In this document: positions 43,167-56,200 of the stretch, in pieces
Layout: each line of letters starts with the position of its first letter
How positions within the stretch are numbered: the first letter of the stretch is position 1
Origin: Allodiplogaster sudhausi
Taxonomy: Eukaryota > Nematoda > Chromadorea > Rhabditida > Diplogasteridae
Direction: 5' to 3'
DNA length: 64,000 nucleotides
Assembly: GCA_945643635.1 (NCBI GenBank)
Contig: CALZFC010000021.1
Span: 3,484,501 to 3,548,500, forward strand
The notes under the pieces: generated by a model
Databases searched by the model: none
What the model saw: the letters and a program-made list of their open reading frames with translations, nothing else
What the model was told of the DNA's origin: nothing
Position numbers and translations under genes: made by a program

Positions 43167-43402
43167 TGGGCGCGGCGGCGAATGTCCAAGAAAATCTCAA
43201 CCTTTCTGTCTCTCTCACGCACTTTCTTGTACTCTTACAATCTTCGATACTCTCTCTCCCTCGCTGTATTCGAATCGCCGGAACACTGGAAGTATTGAGG
43301 AACGCAAAATTAGGCCAAGGAGCCCTGTGGAAGCTTGCAAAAGCTCCGGCACAAATCAAATCCAATCATCCGGCCCAGCGAGCCTAACAAGGTAAAGGAG
43401 TG

Positions 43403-43897
43403 GGTGTCCTGATTTTCGCTCAAATGATTATCGCTCAAATGATTTTCGCTCAAATTTTTTTTTGATTATCGCTCAAATGATTTTCGCTCAAACTTTTTTC
43501 AACAGTTGATGATTTTCGCTCAAGTTTTTTAATGGTAAGTGATTTTTGCTCAAAAAAAATTCTCTCCTCTCGTCCCTGCTGAGATGTGGAGTGTTAATCA
43601 GGTAGAGCCCTAAAGAATTAAACATACATTCATTTAGCGCATTTGCGAAGCACGTTGTTCACCCGTCGTTCTTTTACTCTCAGCGCTGTTGAAATCGCAT
43701 TCCTCCTAATGTCTAGTCTGATTATAAAATTTTACAATAATATCTCATTTGGAAAAATTTTGAGCAAAAATCACTTATCATAAAAAAAATTTGAGCGAAA
43801 ATCATCAACTGTTAAAAAAATTTTGAGCGTAAATCATTTGAGCGATAATCAAAAAAAAATTTTGAGCGAAAATCATTTGAGCGAAAATCAGGGAACC
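43403..43897. mobile_element. Mutator-type MITE with long iterated inverted repeats
   Basis: Ends are GGTGTCCTGATTTTCGCTC and the inverse of GGTTCCCTGATTTTCGCTC. An exact 9-bp direct repeat AAAGGAGTG flanks both sides (43394-43402 and 43898-43906). A 9-bp duplication fits Mutator-like elements. Each terminal repeat of about 150 bp is built from several copies of a 15-mer, ATTTTCGCTCAAATG (variants ATTATCGCTC and ATTTTTGCTC), alternating with T runs, so the arms can pair in several registers. The interior of about 190 bp is unique and non-coding. Confidence 0.87.
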
Positions 43898-43906
43898 AAA
43901 GGAGTG

Positions 43907-46900
43907 AACTCTGAATGAAGTAGAGGCTGCTGATTGTTGGGTCCGAGTAACTAAAGACTAATCGAAGTAACCTCTCAAATTAGAATAAACCAATCATCAA
44001 AAAAGAAAGATGTCATTTGTGTGCCTTTGGCAGGAAATTAGCGCGAAACGTACGAAGAAGGAAAAGCTGCTGTGAATTAACCAAAAAAAGACGCGTTAGT
44101 GTAGGGAGCGAACGCGCTTGCGATTTGGCAAGGACAAAAGCAGGTCCGGACACCTTGGCTGGCAAGGTAACAGATATAAAGAGAGAAAGAGAGAAACAGG
44201 CAGAGAGAGAGAGAGAGAGAGAGTGCGAGGTAGTGGGAGTTAGAGAACATGAGAGACAAAGTAAGGTTGAAAGAGACAAATGAGGTGCGACAGGGTCATA
44301 GAAGTAGAAAGATGACAGCCAATATGCATCCCCTGCCCTTTTCGCTCTCTATTTGTGTAAAATTGTCAAAGAAGCCAGATAAGAAGCATGCCTATAAAAG
44401 GCAATTCAACTAAAAGGGGAAAGCAAGCGAGAAGATTGCTCAAGATACAGCTGACATTGATCAGCCGAGAGCAAGCCCGCTGGCCGTTTAAGGTCGACCA
44501 AGCGGGGCGGGAGTAGGCGAGATGAATGATGGTGTGATGGGAGAGGAATTCGGTGAGAAAGAAAGAGAAGAGGAACTGGGAGAGGGAGGAAGAGAAAAGA
44601 AGGGTGAAGCAAGAAGAGGGCGAGAGACCGAGAGAAGCTGTCTCCTATCAAATGTGGTGCTCGGTTGAAGGTGAGACGGAAGCGGCGGGAAGAGTCGTTG
44701 CCCCATAGTTAGATGGAATAAGAGAGAAGGAAGCGGAACAGCGAGCGAAGACCTTGGGTGGAAGAGAAACAACCATAAGTTACGTGGGAAGGAGAAGGGA
44801 CAGTTCGTCTGGCAAGAAGAGAAGCAGAGCAGGAAACGATGCTAGAGCAACTCAAAGAACGTGGCTTGTGGCCAACTAAGAGAGGTGTAGATACAGGAGA
44901 AGATGAGGAATGAGCGAGAACGACAGGAAAAAGACAATTATTCTAGATGGTAGTCAAGAGTAGAGATCAAGAAACAAGTGAGGAAATTGAGGGAGAAAGG
45001 TAGGTGTGAAGGAGGAGAGTGAAACGGTTGCAGTTGATAGAGAGAGAAAGAAAGAATATAAGGAAAGCGGAGAATTCGCAAAGGTATTGTGAAGCTTAAA
45101 CAAATGGAGGCAGCTGTAGCTTCAGCAGTGTCATCTACTTCGACGGCTCATCGCTTGTCTAAACAGCGCGGGCAGCGATTACTGTGGCGATCTGAGGGAG
45201 CGGAGAGGAGAGCTAGTATGTAGGGAAGAAGAGAGAAGAAGGGAGGAGAGAAAACAAAATCAACTTTAATTTCATGGAATAGAATTATTCTAAAATGTCA
45301 ATCTTAAGCACTCACTAATACATTTGCACTTAGTAGTACAGAAGAAAATTAAGTGACGGAAGAAGGAGATGAAAAGTGATGAGCAATCACATACAACGCA
45401 ACCCTTCAACTGTGAATTCTCGAATTGCGAATTCTCTAGTCTGTGCAAGGCTAAGCAGGAGATGAAAATATGCAAATATTCGGAGCAGAGAGGTGATGGA
45501 GGAGGCAAGTTCACTCGCTGTGTCATCCTACATCTGCTAGAAACAGTGGCTGTATTTAGATCTCCGTTTTACATCTTCTAACGAAAAGGTGAATCTGTCG
45601 CTGGAATGAGAATAGTTGGTAACTGGTATCAGAAGGCTTCATTCTGCTGAAGGAAGCGAGTCTTCTGGAGGGAAGACAATGTGGCGGGGCCAGGCAACAC
45701 CGCTGTGCAAATATGGGTGGGGTGGAGGGTTGAAAGGCGAATGGAGATGGGGGGGGAGCATACCCGATGAAACATGGAACATGACCGATGTGGGCCTGCT
45801 GTTTGCGATCTCTCTTCGATCCATGCTCTCTCACTATCTAGTCTAATCACCTGCCCTCTCCTTCTTTGCTGCCTCCCTCTGTCATCCTTGCCTTTTGGTC
45901 TAAGTGACTACTGGCTGCCGCATTCGAACACCTTTACGCTTTCTTTCCTTCTCTCTCACTCCTTCTCCTCTCTCTCGTCTCTTGTCTTTCTCTCTCACCT
46001 TCCATCTCTCTTTCTCACTCTTCCTCTTGCAACACCCCACATATGCCCTTTTTTTATTCGTCGTTCTTTTCTGGAAATGTTCTCGCCATATCTATCCAAA
46101 AACTGTCGCTTTTTCATCTCGTCTTCCATGTGCATGCAAGGACTGAATAGTTCACATTTTGCATAATTATGTTTGCCGCAGAATCCAATTCTATTCCCGC
46201 TACACTTTAAGTGCTTCCTTCCATATTATATTTCCTACTTGTTCTTCTTTACCTTTCCCAGTCCCTCTCTCGCCTTCTCTTGCTCTCTTTCCTAACGTTA
46301 GCTGTTCAGTTCGGGACGGTACTCATCTCTCTATGACGCGCGCTCGTACTCTTTCTATCCCCACTTGTGTTCTCTTGTAACCACAACAGCTACCCTCTTC
46401 CTCCCCAACCTATCCCATTTGCGCACCATCCCACCGCAGAGAAAGGAAGCCAAACGTATTAGTACTGCTATGACCTCAGCGACGAGATCTCGTGTGATCA
46501 TACGAGAAACATGAATTTCTGACGGGCCACACTGAAATAGAATATACGAACATGGCCAGCGGCTGCAACTGCTTGCTTTTAAACAGTTCCATTGCTTTGA
46601 CAGAGATAAATAGAAAGAGGATCAGGGTTATTCTTCTGTTTCGCGCGCTATCAAAGGGAGCTCGAGGAAAGTCACAAAAGGAAGAGAAGAAAACAAATAC
46701 TACTTCATCTCAACGCTGGCTTTATTATCAAGAAAATTACACTAGCTTGCACGGAATATCAAGCAAGATGTAATAAAAAGCTAAATGTAATTATTTATTT
46801 TAAAATGCATCAAAACAAAAAAAATTTAAATTTTATTGTCTTCCATGTGTAAAGTAATAAATGCAGAAGCTGTTGGTGAACGAAAAAAAAAGAGAACAAA

Positions 46901-47299
46901 ATTTGCAAGGTCAGCTCATCTTCCGATCTCTTTCAAATGTACAGATAAAGACGTGCAAGTGAAAAAGAGGAAGAGAAGCAGCGACTGGTGCGGTCAGGCA
47001 TGAATTGAAGTAGAAAGACATGGAAGAAGACAATGGTACAGAAGATTAGAGATAACAAGAGAATGAGAGGAGAGTGGAAGGGAGAGGAAGAGAAAGAAAG
47101 CAGCCACTGGGTTCTCGGCAGTTGCTAGCTGTCTTGCTTACGAGGTCGCTGCCAATCGGAACAACTATTTGTGCGCACAGTAAAATGCAGACAGTAAAAG
47201 AAAAAGAGAGGAGAGAACACGGAATACGCGGAGGGCGGAAGCATGTAAGCAGTGTGATTTAGGAGCGAACACGCGACGAGAGAATGGGAGGATCGTAGC

Positions 47300-47343
<44 letters not shown>

Positions 47344-47558
47344 AGGGAAATGGCAGTGAAGAGGACAATGCTAGGCAGTAGCGAGTGTTGGTGGGAAGGG
47401 AGGGAAGTGCCACAGCACGAACCGGATGCCGCCCTCTGACTTGGCTTGCGCGTGTGCTACTCCCTGACATCTCAGAGCGCTTCCCTCTCCCCCCCCCTGC
47501 CATGCACTCTCGCCATTATCCATCTCTATTGTCATCCGTCTCTACTCATCTCTCTCTC

Positions 47559-47591
<33 letters not shown>

Positions 47592-48461
47592 GCTCTTCCA
47601 CTCGTCCTCTCGTTCTCATGAGTTCAAAGATAGGCCATTGTTTGCCCGGGCGAGGAGGTCGCTGGTGGCATGTACATATGTAAAAAAAGGGAAAGCTCTG
47701 CAGACATGCATATGTATGTATGTATCAAAGGAGTATACACATCATTCGGCGAGATATGCGAATTCTTTCTCATGACCCAGATCTTCAATGCAGTAATGGA
47801 GACTTGTAAACGACAAGAAATCACATGACTATGATAAGCGTCAGTTTCGAGTCAGTTTGGCAAAAAAAAATGCATTCAAAGAGGCGACGTTAAAAAAATA
47901 ACGTATAAATTATAAGGTGAACCATTGATCGGATTGGAAACATAATTTAATCGTATCATTATGATTATTATTATTATTATTATTATGAACATTATGGTTA
48001 CTTTCCAATCGATCAGAACAATGAGAGTCCTTCACAGCTGATAAGATGGAGGGGAGAACGGAGAAGAGAGGCGGACAGGGAATGAAAATTGGAAAGGAGA
48101 GCGAAGGAAGAGGAAAACGAAAGAGACAGTTGGACTAAGAGTGAGAGAGAGGAAGAGAGAGGGAGAGAGATAAGGTTATTGAGAAAGGAAAAGAGAGGGA
48201 GCGCGTGAGAAAGAGAGACAGAGGGAGAGAGAGAGAGAAAGAAAGAGTGAGAGAGAGAGAGAGGATGTAAAAAGGGAGCGGTAGGTGCGTGATTCATGCC
48301 TCTAAGGATTCTGCATTCGAACGTGGAAGTGTTTCGTATAGATGGTGAGGAAAGAGGAGAGAAGGTTGGGGAAGAGGAAGAATGGACAATTAGAGAAGGG
48401 AGGCGAGGCGAAATATTTAGAGAAGCAAACAGTTAGAGACAACCATGAGCGAGAGGAAAAT

Positions 48462-48494
<33 letters not shown>

Positions 48495-48531
48495 GGAGGA
48501 AAGGAGGGCGAGAAAGAGAAAGAGAAAGAAA

Positions 48532-48562
<31 letters not shown>

Positions 48563-50266
48563 TGACTGCGACGTATGGGATGGTCGTGCCCTTGACTTGG
48601 AAGCCCCCCCCCCAATCCTCCCGGAAGCACTGTCCAACGTGTACACGTAGCCACAATTTCTCTGTTTCTCTAATCTCTCTTGTCCACGCTCTTTTCTCTT
48701 TCCATCTTCTTCCCCTGACCAACTCAATATTCTCTTCCTCCATACTGCCTGTGAGAATAGCGGTTGCGGTTGAATATAAAAAAGAGGTGAGCGCGACTGC
48801 GGATTAGATCGTTTGATGCTGGCGGCGAGTGAGAGAGTAGAAGAAAACGAACGAGGCGTTCGGGAGATTGAGAATGCAGAGAGAAAAGAGATGAGGAGGA
48901 AGCTAGAGAGGTAGAGAGAGAGAGAGAAAGGGAGAGCGAGAGGAAAAGAGAGAGGGAGACATACGTAGAAGAGTCCATCAGCTGCCCGGTGGGCTCTTGC
49001 TCCCTGGCAGGACCGGAATCATGCTAACACCACGCATTTGGCCAACTGGCAAAAAAGTGTAGATGATCAAATAAAAGACATAGTGGTGAAATGCTTGTTC
49101 AAGTTTAATTTGTGCCCTTATTAGAATAAAATTGAGGCTTTAGGTAGAATGTACAAGGTTCCAACAAATATTAAGAATATATTTGAATTATTATGTACAT
49201 ATGTCCAATATTGAGGGAATAGCAGAAAACTGATCGTAACTCAGACATTTTTGTTTGATATAAATGGAAAATGTGACCGTTTCCAAAAGGGTAACCAATT
49301 TTAATAATAACGATAATACAAATCGAAGAATTTTTTAATACATCGGTTGAAGTAGAGCAAATTATACAGAATGGGATTGTCAGAAAAGTCAAAAAAAATT
49401 TTTTAGGAAACCATCTGGAGAACAGCAAAGAAATCAGGCATATGTACATATATTTGATGTGGGGTCGATTGACGATTTTGAAATGAATTCAAAGGAAAAA
49501 AGATAGAAACTGGAATGCCCTGCATCAATTGGACGAGGCCTTATGGTTAGATATTTGGCGATGAAGAAGAAGCTGAAAAGAGAAAGGGAAACCGAAGAGA
49601 TAGATAAGGAGAGTGAACAAGATAGCGAGAAACAGAGACAGTGAGAAAGCGAGAGAATTAGTGTGTGAGAGAACGGTCCCAGCATGGATCGGCAGCTTGT
49701 TTGAAATCTCACCGCCTATCTCTCGATCCACTGCCCGCTTTTACTTTCGATACTCGTTTCTTCAACCACTGTCATTACAGCCATGTGACATTCTCTCTCA
49801 CCCCACCCTCCCAAACCCTCCGAAGTAGACTTCTAGTGATTTAGCAAAGGCTTACAAAGTAAATGTCTATATCATCTACAGGAAAGAAAATAGGCAATTC
49901 TCGACAGTCTTCTGTGCATATCGTGCGAGTATCAAATAGAGGAATCAAGTCGTTTTTATCAGTTATAAGAGAGGCTAGCAGATATCACAAAATGCCTCAC
50001 CTGTAAGAAGGCGCTTTTGCTGACTAGATCAAAAAATGAGATTGCAAATGCAGACAATTGTCAAATAATAATAGTGATTCATCAAGAATGCCCAAATAAT
50101 CGCATAAGATGATTTGCGCTAATTATGAGTATAAAGCTACATACATAATTATTATAGACTTCTCTATGGTCCATTCTTGTCTGATTTATAGCTAAAATGA
50201 TTGCACGATTGACAACAATTGTTTTGCACTGTTCCATGTACACGAATGATGCCAAAAGAGAGGGAG
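43907..50266. other. GA-rich gene-poor region
   Basis: No supported exon. It contains (GA)n tracts near 44204-44224, 47301-47343, 48140-48262 and 48465-48563, a (CT)n tract near 47560-47593, and an (ATT)n run at about 47960-47985. A short imperfect inverted repeat flanks the (ATT)n run (about 47924-47948 and 47990-48022, core GATTGGAAA). Confidence 0.55.
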
Positions 50267-53200
50267 TCACAACTGCTGCGAGTTCTGCGAGATGAGCGCG
50301 GGTCGCGCGGCGGAAGCGCCTGAATCGGCCGCAGCCACCGGCCGAGGTCGCGCGCCACGCCGGTTCGGATGGCCGCAGCCATAGTAGACGAGCATTGCCG
50401 AGATGCCGAAGACGAAGCAGGCGGCGGAGACCACGGCGACGTGTGTCTTGTACGGGAACGAGAAGGCGTCGTCCAGAAGGCAGAGCGAGAACAGCAACTG
50501 AAAGAAGGTGAATCAACATGTCTATTATTCCCATGTCAAATAATATAAAAGAGAATAAAAAATGTCAATCAATATTTTTTAATGGTTCGTTTATCATGAG
50601 GGAATCCAAAGATGCGTCCGTCACACCCTTCTTCCAATATCTCATGCATTGAAAAGGGCCAACAACACTCTTCCCTGATGTCTGTCTTCAACCATAGTCT
50701 CTATTTCACGCTTTGAACACCATCTATTCCTGGGCTCTTTTCGAAGCCTTTCCTACTTGCAATGTTGCGCTTGATATAAGCCAATGCCAAAAGAAATGTT
50801 TCTTCAGTACAGGCGAAAATTTTGTCCCGGTATTAAGAAGATTCCACTTTTTTCCATTCCTGGCGTTGGATAAATTGTTCAATCAGCATATAATTTTCAC
50901 ATTTAATTTCCGCCACTAATTTTCGCACGTACTGAAAAACCAACAATTTTCTTAACCACGTCGTATACGTATGTTTTCCTCGAAGACTGAAGATCTATCC
51001 ACTATAAAGATTATTCTTGCATGCCTGAGCTGTTTGTTTGGTTTGAGGATGGACGGCAAGGCGACGATCAAAGTGGAGGACATGTCGGAGGAGATGCGGA
51101 AGGCAGCCATCGAAATGGCACGCATGGCTCTTGATAAATTTCTCGTTGAACAGGCGAGTTACTCCTCAGACTAACCAGGGAGTGGTCAGAAACCCTGGAA
51201 ACCAAAATTGACAGTTTTTGGTCCATCGTTAAAGGAGGTCATAAAAAGATGCGGAATGGAAAAATAAACAGCTAAATCGATATACAAAAAAAAGTTAAAG
51301 CCCTTTAAAGTTTCATAAAAGTTTAGCTGCTTATGAAATAGCGATGTTAAAAACTGTTTTAAGTTTTCTAACAACGTATTGTGGCCTAGTGGATAGTGGG
51401 CTTGGCTGAAAAGTTTTGGGCGCGAGTTCGATACCTCTTCGATACAATTTTTTTTCCTTTTTGTATACGTGCATTTTCGAATGTTTAAAGAACATCTTTT
51501 GCACCCAAATTTTTCTAGCGTTATCAGAAAGATAATGCACTTTGCCAATGCAACTATTCTTTAAATTTTAAATTATTCGAATGTGTGCAGATATGTATGT
51601 ATGTATATATTCTTGTTTTTTTCAATTATGAGTTTAAAAATGTAGGTAACAAAAAAGTCGAAAATCTTCAACATCTATCATCATGTGTGATCTGCTGTAA
51701 TGCAAAAGTGGAGGATACATGCAGAGACGGCTGTTGTACTTCGCGCTCACGATGGACCGCGGCAGTGTACAGTCTTTGCACGGAGATGAAAGAGGACGAG
51801 GGAAACAGATCTACATATGTATTTCCCGCTTTTTTTTAAATTTAAACTTTAAAAAAAAGTCAACAATATTCACATATGTGATGTTATTTATCTGGAGGTA
51901 CCTTGTAAACTGGCGGAATGCGCTTCACTTCAGCGTGCGTGATTCTTCTAGAGAGTCGAGGAGTCTAGGGGTGCAAAAATGGGAAGTGGAAGACGCAGAC
52001 TGCACAAGTCGCTAGATCTTCTTCTCGCCAGGGAACTCCAGTGTTCGCTGATTCACGAATCTACTCTGATCTGCGTTACACCCATCAGAGAGAGTACGAC
52101 TTCATTGCCATATTGAATTCCTTGCCGAAATCGTCCGCCTTTTGCACCAATCCAGGACCGTCAATGGTGAGTCTACGACCAACGATAGACTTTTTCCAGC
52201 GGGAAATCCAGAATAAAAACCATATGCAGATCTGTTTCCCTCGTCCTCTTTCATCTCCGTGCAAAGACTGTACACTGCCGGGATCCATCGTGAGCGCGAA
52301 GTACAACAGCCGTCCCTGCATGTATCCTCCACTTTTGCATTACAGCAGATCACACATGATGATAGATGTTGAAGATTTTCGACTTTTTTGTTACCTACAT
52401 TTTTAAACTCATAATTGAAAAAAAACAAGAATATATACATACATACATATCTGCACACATTCAGATAATTAAAAATTTAAAGAATAGTTGCATTGGCAAA
52501 GTGTATTATCTTTCTGATAACGCTAGAAAAATTTGGGTGCAAAAGATGTTCTTTAAACATTCGAAAATGCACTTAAACAAAAAGGAAAAAAAAGTTGTAT
52601 CGAAGAGGTATCGAACTCGCGCCCAAAAAATTTCAGCCAAGCCCACTATCCACTAGGCCACAATTCGTTGTTAGAAAACTTAAAACAGTTTTTAACATCG
52701 CTATTTCATAAGCAGCTAAACTTTTATGAAACTTTAAAGGGCTTTAACTTTTTTTGTATATAGATTTAGCTGTTTATTTTTCCATTCCGCTTCTTTTTAT
52801 GACCTCCTTTAACGATGGACCAAAAACTGTCAATTTTGGTTTCCAGGGTTTCTGACCATTCCCTGGTAAGCTGTGTTACGAGACACCATTGGAATGTTGA
52901 TGGCACAGAATTTTGATTTTGGAGGTCTTCAAAAATCTAAAGTTTGTATATGTACATATTTCGCTTTGAAGTCTAGTCCCTTGCATTCATGTGCATTTTT
53001 AAATATCCAAATATTTAAGAAAGTTGTTTCTCGTGAAATTCAGGAGATTGCGCGGTACATCAAGACTGAGTGTGACAGTCGGTTCGGGCCGTCGTGGCAT
53101 TGTGTCGTCGGCAGAAACTTTGGCTGCTATGTGACGCATGAGTCACGCCACTTTGTTTACTTCTACATTGGCCAGCTTGCTGTCTTATTGTATAAGAGCG

Positions 53201-56200
53201 GATAACAGGCTCCGCCCTCCAGCCCGTCCGACAACATATAGAACTACTTTCCGATTTAAGTAACTAAACCGATATGTTTGAATATTTACATTTCATATTA
53301 GTAACTAACCGCGCCCTCGACCGCTTCAACAGTGTATGCGACCGCGTAACGAGCCCTCGTCCGTCCCTCGGCCATATTGAAAGGAGTGAAGAAGTGGATG
53401 CAGCCATTCACGAGAATCAGTCCAATCTCAGTTGCAGTCGAACCAATGCCAACGTAAACAGACTAAAACGAGTGAACTTGAATTTCTGTCGCATGCTCGC
53501 TCTATAAACTTACTGCACTTCGTTCTATTATGATATAAACTTGTTGTTCTGTATCACGTCCTTTTCCTTCATATTCTGTAGAAAAAAGATAATGCTAATC
53601 TAACTTGTAGGGCAGCGATGTGGAACACAGAGATGAGATAATGGATGGCGAAGACCGGTACGATCCAGAAAGTGTGTGCGAGGCAGAAGGTGATCAGGAC
53701 CAGGTAGCGAGAGAGGACAGTAGGCGCACGCCACAGTAGCTAAAGAGATGTATGTTTTCCAAACTATTCTCAGGCCCTTTTAAAATAAGTTTCTTACTTG
53801 TAAACAATACAACGCTTTCGATGTTTAGAAATGTTTTATATTTCGCATTCACAGTCGCCTAACTCTTTTGTACAAGAGAAAATGTTCAACCTGCATAATG
53901 GACTCGTGCGGACGCATGTTGGCCTTATCGGGCCTGGAGATGCGAAGAGTGCGATGCTGAATGGAGACGGTCCAGCTCACGCTCAGCAAAGATGCCAGCA
54001 CCGATGCGGTTTGCACGAATACTGCAGAGGAAAATTCACGTAAAACTAATAGTTTGATCGATGAAATGTAAAACAAAGCATTTATTTTGTATTTTGCTAA
54101 ACGGTTGTTGAAATGATGAGTTTCACCAACCCCATGGAGCGAGCGGAGCGTCAGGATTGTGCCCCCAGATGTAGACGGCGAGGATGAATCCCTGTATCAA
54201 AACTTGAGGCGCCGACTCCATGTAGGCCTGCAAGTCAGCAAGACTTCCGCATTGAAATGACTGAGCCGGGAGAATTTAGTTGACTCTCCAGTATACTTCA
54301 AAGAAGCGAAGGAGAGTCGCGTCCCTCTCGGCCGCGATCATCCGCTTGAAGTGGCGGCGACGCTCTGGCGGCGCCGTGCTGGAGCGAACTCGCCGTGCTG
54401 CGGCAAAGGCGCGCGCATAGAAGATGAGCGGGCCGACCTTACAGAATTAGTTTGATTATTATTCTAAATTACCCTTTCTTTAAATATTGCAAGATATTAC
54501 AGTTATTTTGAATATTCAGATATAGTGTTTTAAAAGTTTCCTCAGGGAAATTTAATTTAAGAGAGCTTCTCTGTAAGAGTCGAGCATGCGCTTAAGGCAG
54601 CCTGCCCCGGGAAAATTGTTTTCGAATTCATTAACGGAAAACATTTTGCTTATACAACTCGACCCGCTCTTTTTAATGAGACTAAGTTCATCATCATCCG
54701 ATTTTTTCCCTTCGGGATACACTACCGTAACCCTAAAAGTTCATTGAGCCATAAATCCGTTCAAAATCTGTTTTGAGATACGATGTACATATCATTCAAT
54801 AGCATTTCGAAAGCTCTTCAAATTTCATCTGGGAACATGTTTTACGAAAATTTTATTTTGGCCGAGAAAATTGGCGTTAAATTATTTGAAGGGTCGACAC
54901 GCCACTTTCTGCTCATTTCTACACTCTGTAACCTAGATAGAAAGAAAGAGCGTGAAATTTGCTATCAAATAATCACCATTCAAGAAAAATCTGAGCGTAC
55001 CAATTTTTTCTATGACGTGAGCAATGCGCGAGTCGGTCAAAATGGCACATTTTTGGCCGCCGAGGCACCGTGCAAGCTCATTCATCGATCCATAACTACG
55101 CTCAATGTTAATATTACAAAATCGTTAGCATATCATCTAAGAGCTCTCACAGAGATCTTCAAATGCTACATACATACTTTTATTGAAATATTTATATTTC
55201 TATGGAAAATTTCGTTCTGTGCTATTAGAACGCTTGAAAAACTACTTTACAAACATTCTAGCATTTCAAAACATGCATCATTAGAAAGAGCGTGAAATTT
55301 GCTTCAAGATGAACCCATTTCAATAAAGTTTTAAGTCTATAATGTTTTGTTATAAGTCATAAGAGTAGGTAAAGTTGCGTCGCTGTCCTTTCGCCAAAGA
55401 ATTTCGCTGTTTAGATTATTCGAATTGGAATTTTCCAATATTTTTTTCCGGTGAAGAATTGTGCTAAGCTGATGCCCAATTCTTATCACTTATAACAAAA
55501 CAATATAGGCTTGAAAGTTTATTGAAAGGGATCTATCTTGAAGCAAATTTCACGCTCTTTCTAATGATGCATGTTTTGAAATGCTGGAATGTTTGTAAAG
55601 TAGTTTTTTAAGCGTTCTAAAAGTACAGAACGAAATTTTCCATAGAAATATAAATATTTCAATAAAAGTATGTATGTAGCATTTGAAGATCTCTGTGAGA
55701 GCTCTTAGATGATATGATAACGATTTTGTAATATTAACATTGAGCGTAGTTATGGATCGATGAATGCGCTTGCACGGTGCCTCGGTGGCCAAAAATGTGC
55801 CATTTTGACCGACTCGCGCGCATTGCTCGCGTCATAGAAAAAATTGGTACGCTCAGATTTTTCTTGAATGGCGATTATTTGATAGCAAATTTCTCGCTCT
55901 TTCTTTCTATCTAGGTTACAGAGTGTAGAAATGAGCAGAAAGTGGCGTGTCGACCCTTCAAATAATTTAACGCCAATTTTCTCGGCCAAAATAAAATTTT
56001 CGTAAAACATGTTCCCAGATGAAATTTGAAGAGCTTTCGAAATGCTATTGAATGATATGTACATCGCTTCTCAAAACAAATTTTGAACGGATTTATGGCG
56101 CAATGAATTTTCAGGGTTACGGTAGTGTATCCCGAAGGGAAAAAATCGGATGATGATGAAATTAGTCTCATTAAAAGGAGCACGTCGAGCTGTATAAGCA

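Larger units (their letters stand above)
40673..43402. other. Intergenic DNA upstream of the MAPK gene
   Basis: No exon is supported. It includes a G run near 41426-41440, GA-rich stretches, a (CT)n tract at about 42537-42576 and a long imperfect (GA)n tract from 43001. The MAPK promoter should be within the first kilobase. Confidence 0.5.
51175..52866. mobile_element. Foldback element FB1 with tRNA-like modules in both arms
   Basis: Two arms of about 640 bp (51175 to about 51815, and about 52226 to 52866) are inverted copies with few differences and enclose a loop of about 410 bp. Termini are CCAGGGARTGGTCAG. TAA flanks each side (51172-51174 and 52867-52869), consistent with a 3-bp target duplication. 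Each arm carries a tRNA-like segment with consensus box A and box B. It lies in the dynein light chain intron and, on the other strand, in the last XKR intron. No transposase is seen. Confidence 0.88.

Noticed and set aside
47924..48022. Inverted repeat around an (ATT)n run
   Set aside because: The arms pair only partly (core GATTGGAAA) and no target duplication is seen, so it may be chance next to a microsatellite.
54783..55295. Plus-strand 170-codon frame, with an inverted copy at 55550-56064
   Set aside because: It runs along the FB2 arms. It appears twice because the arms are palindromic and shows no known domain.
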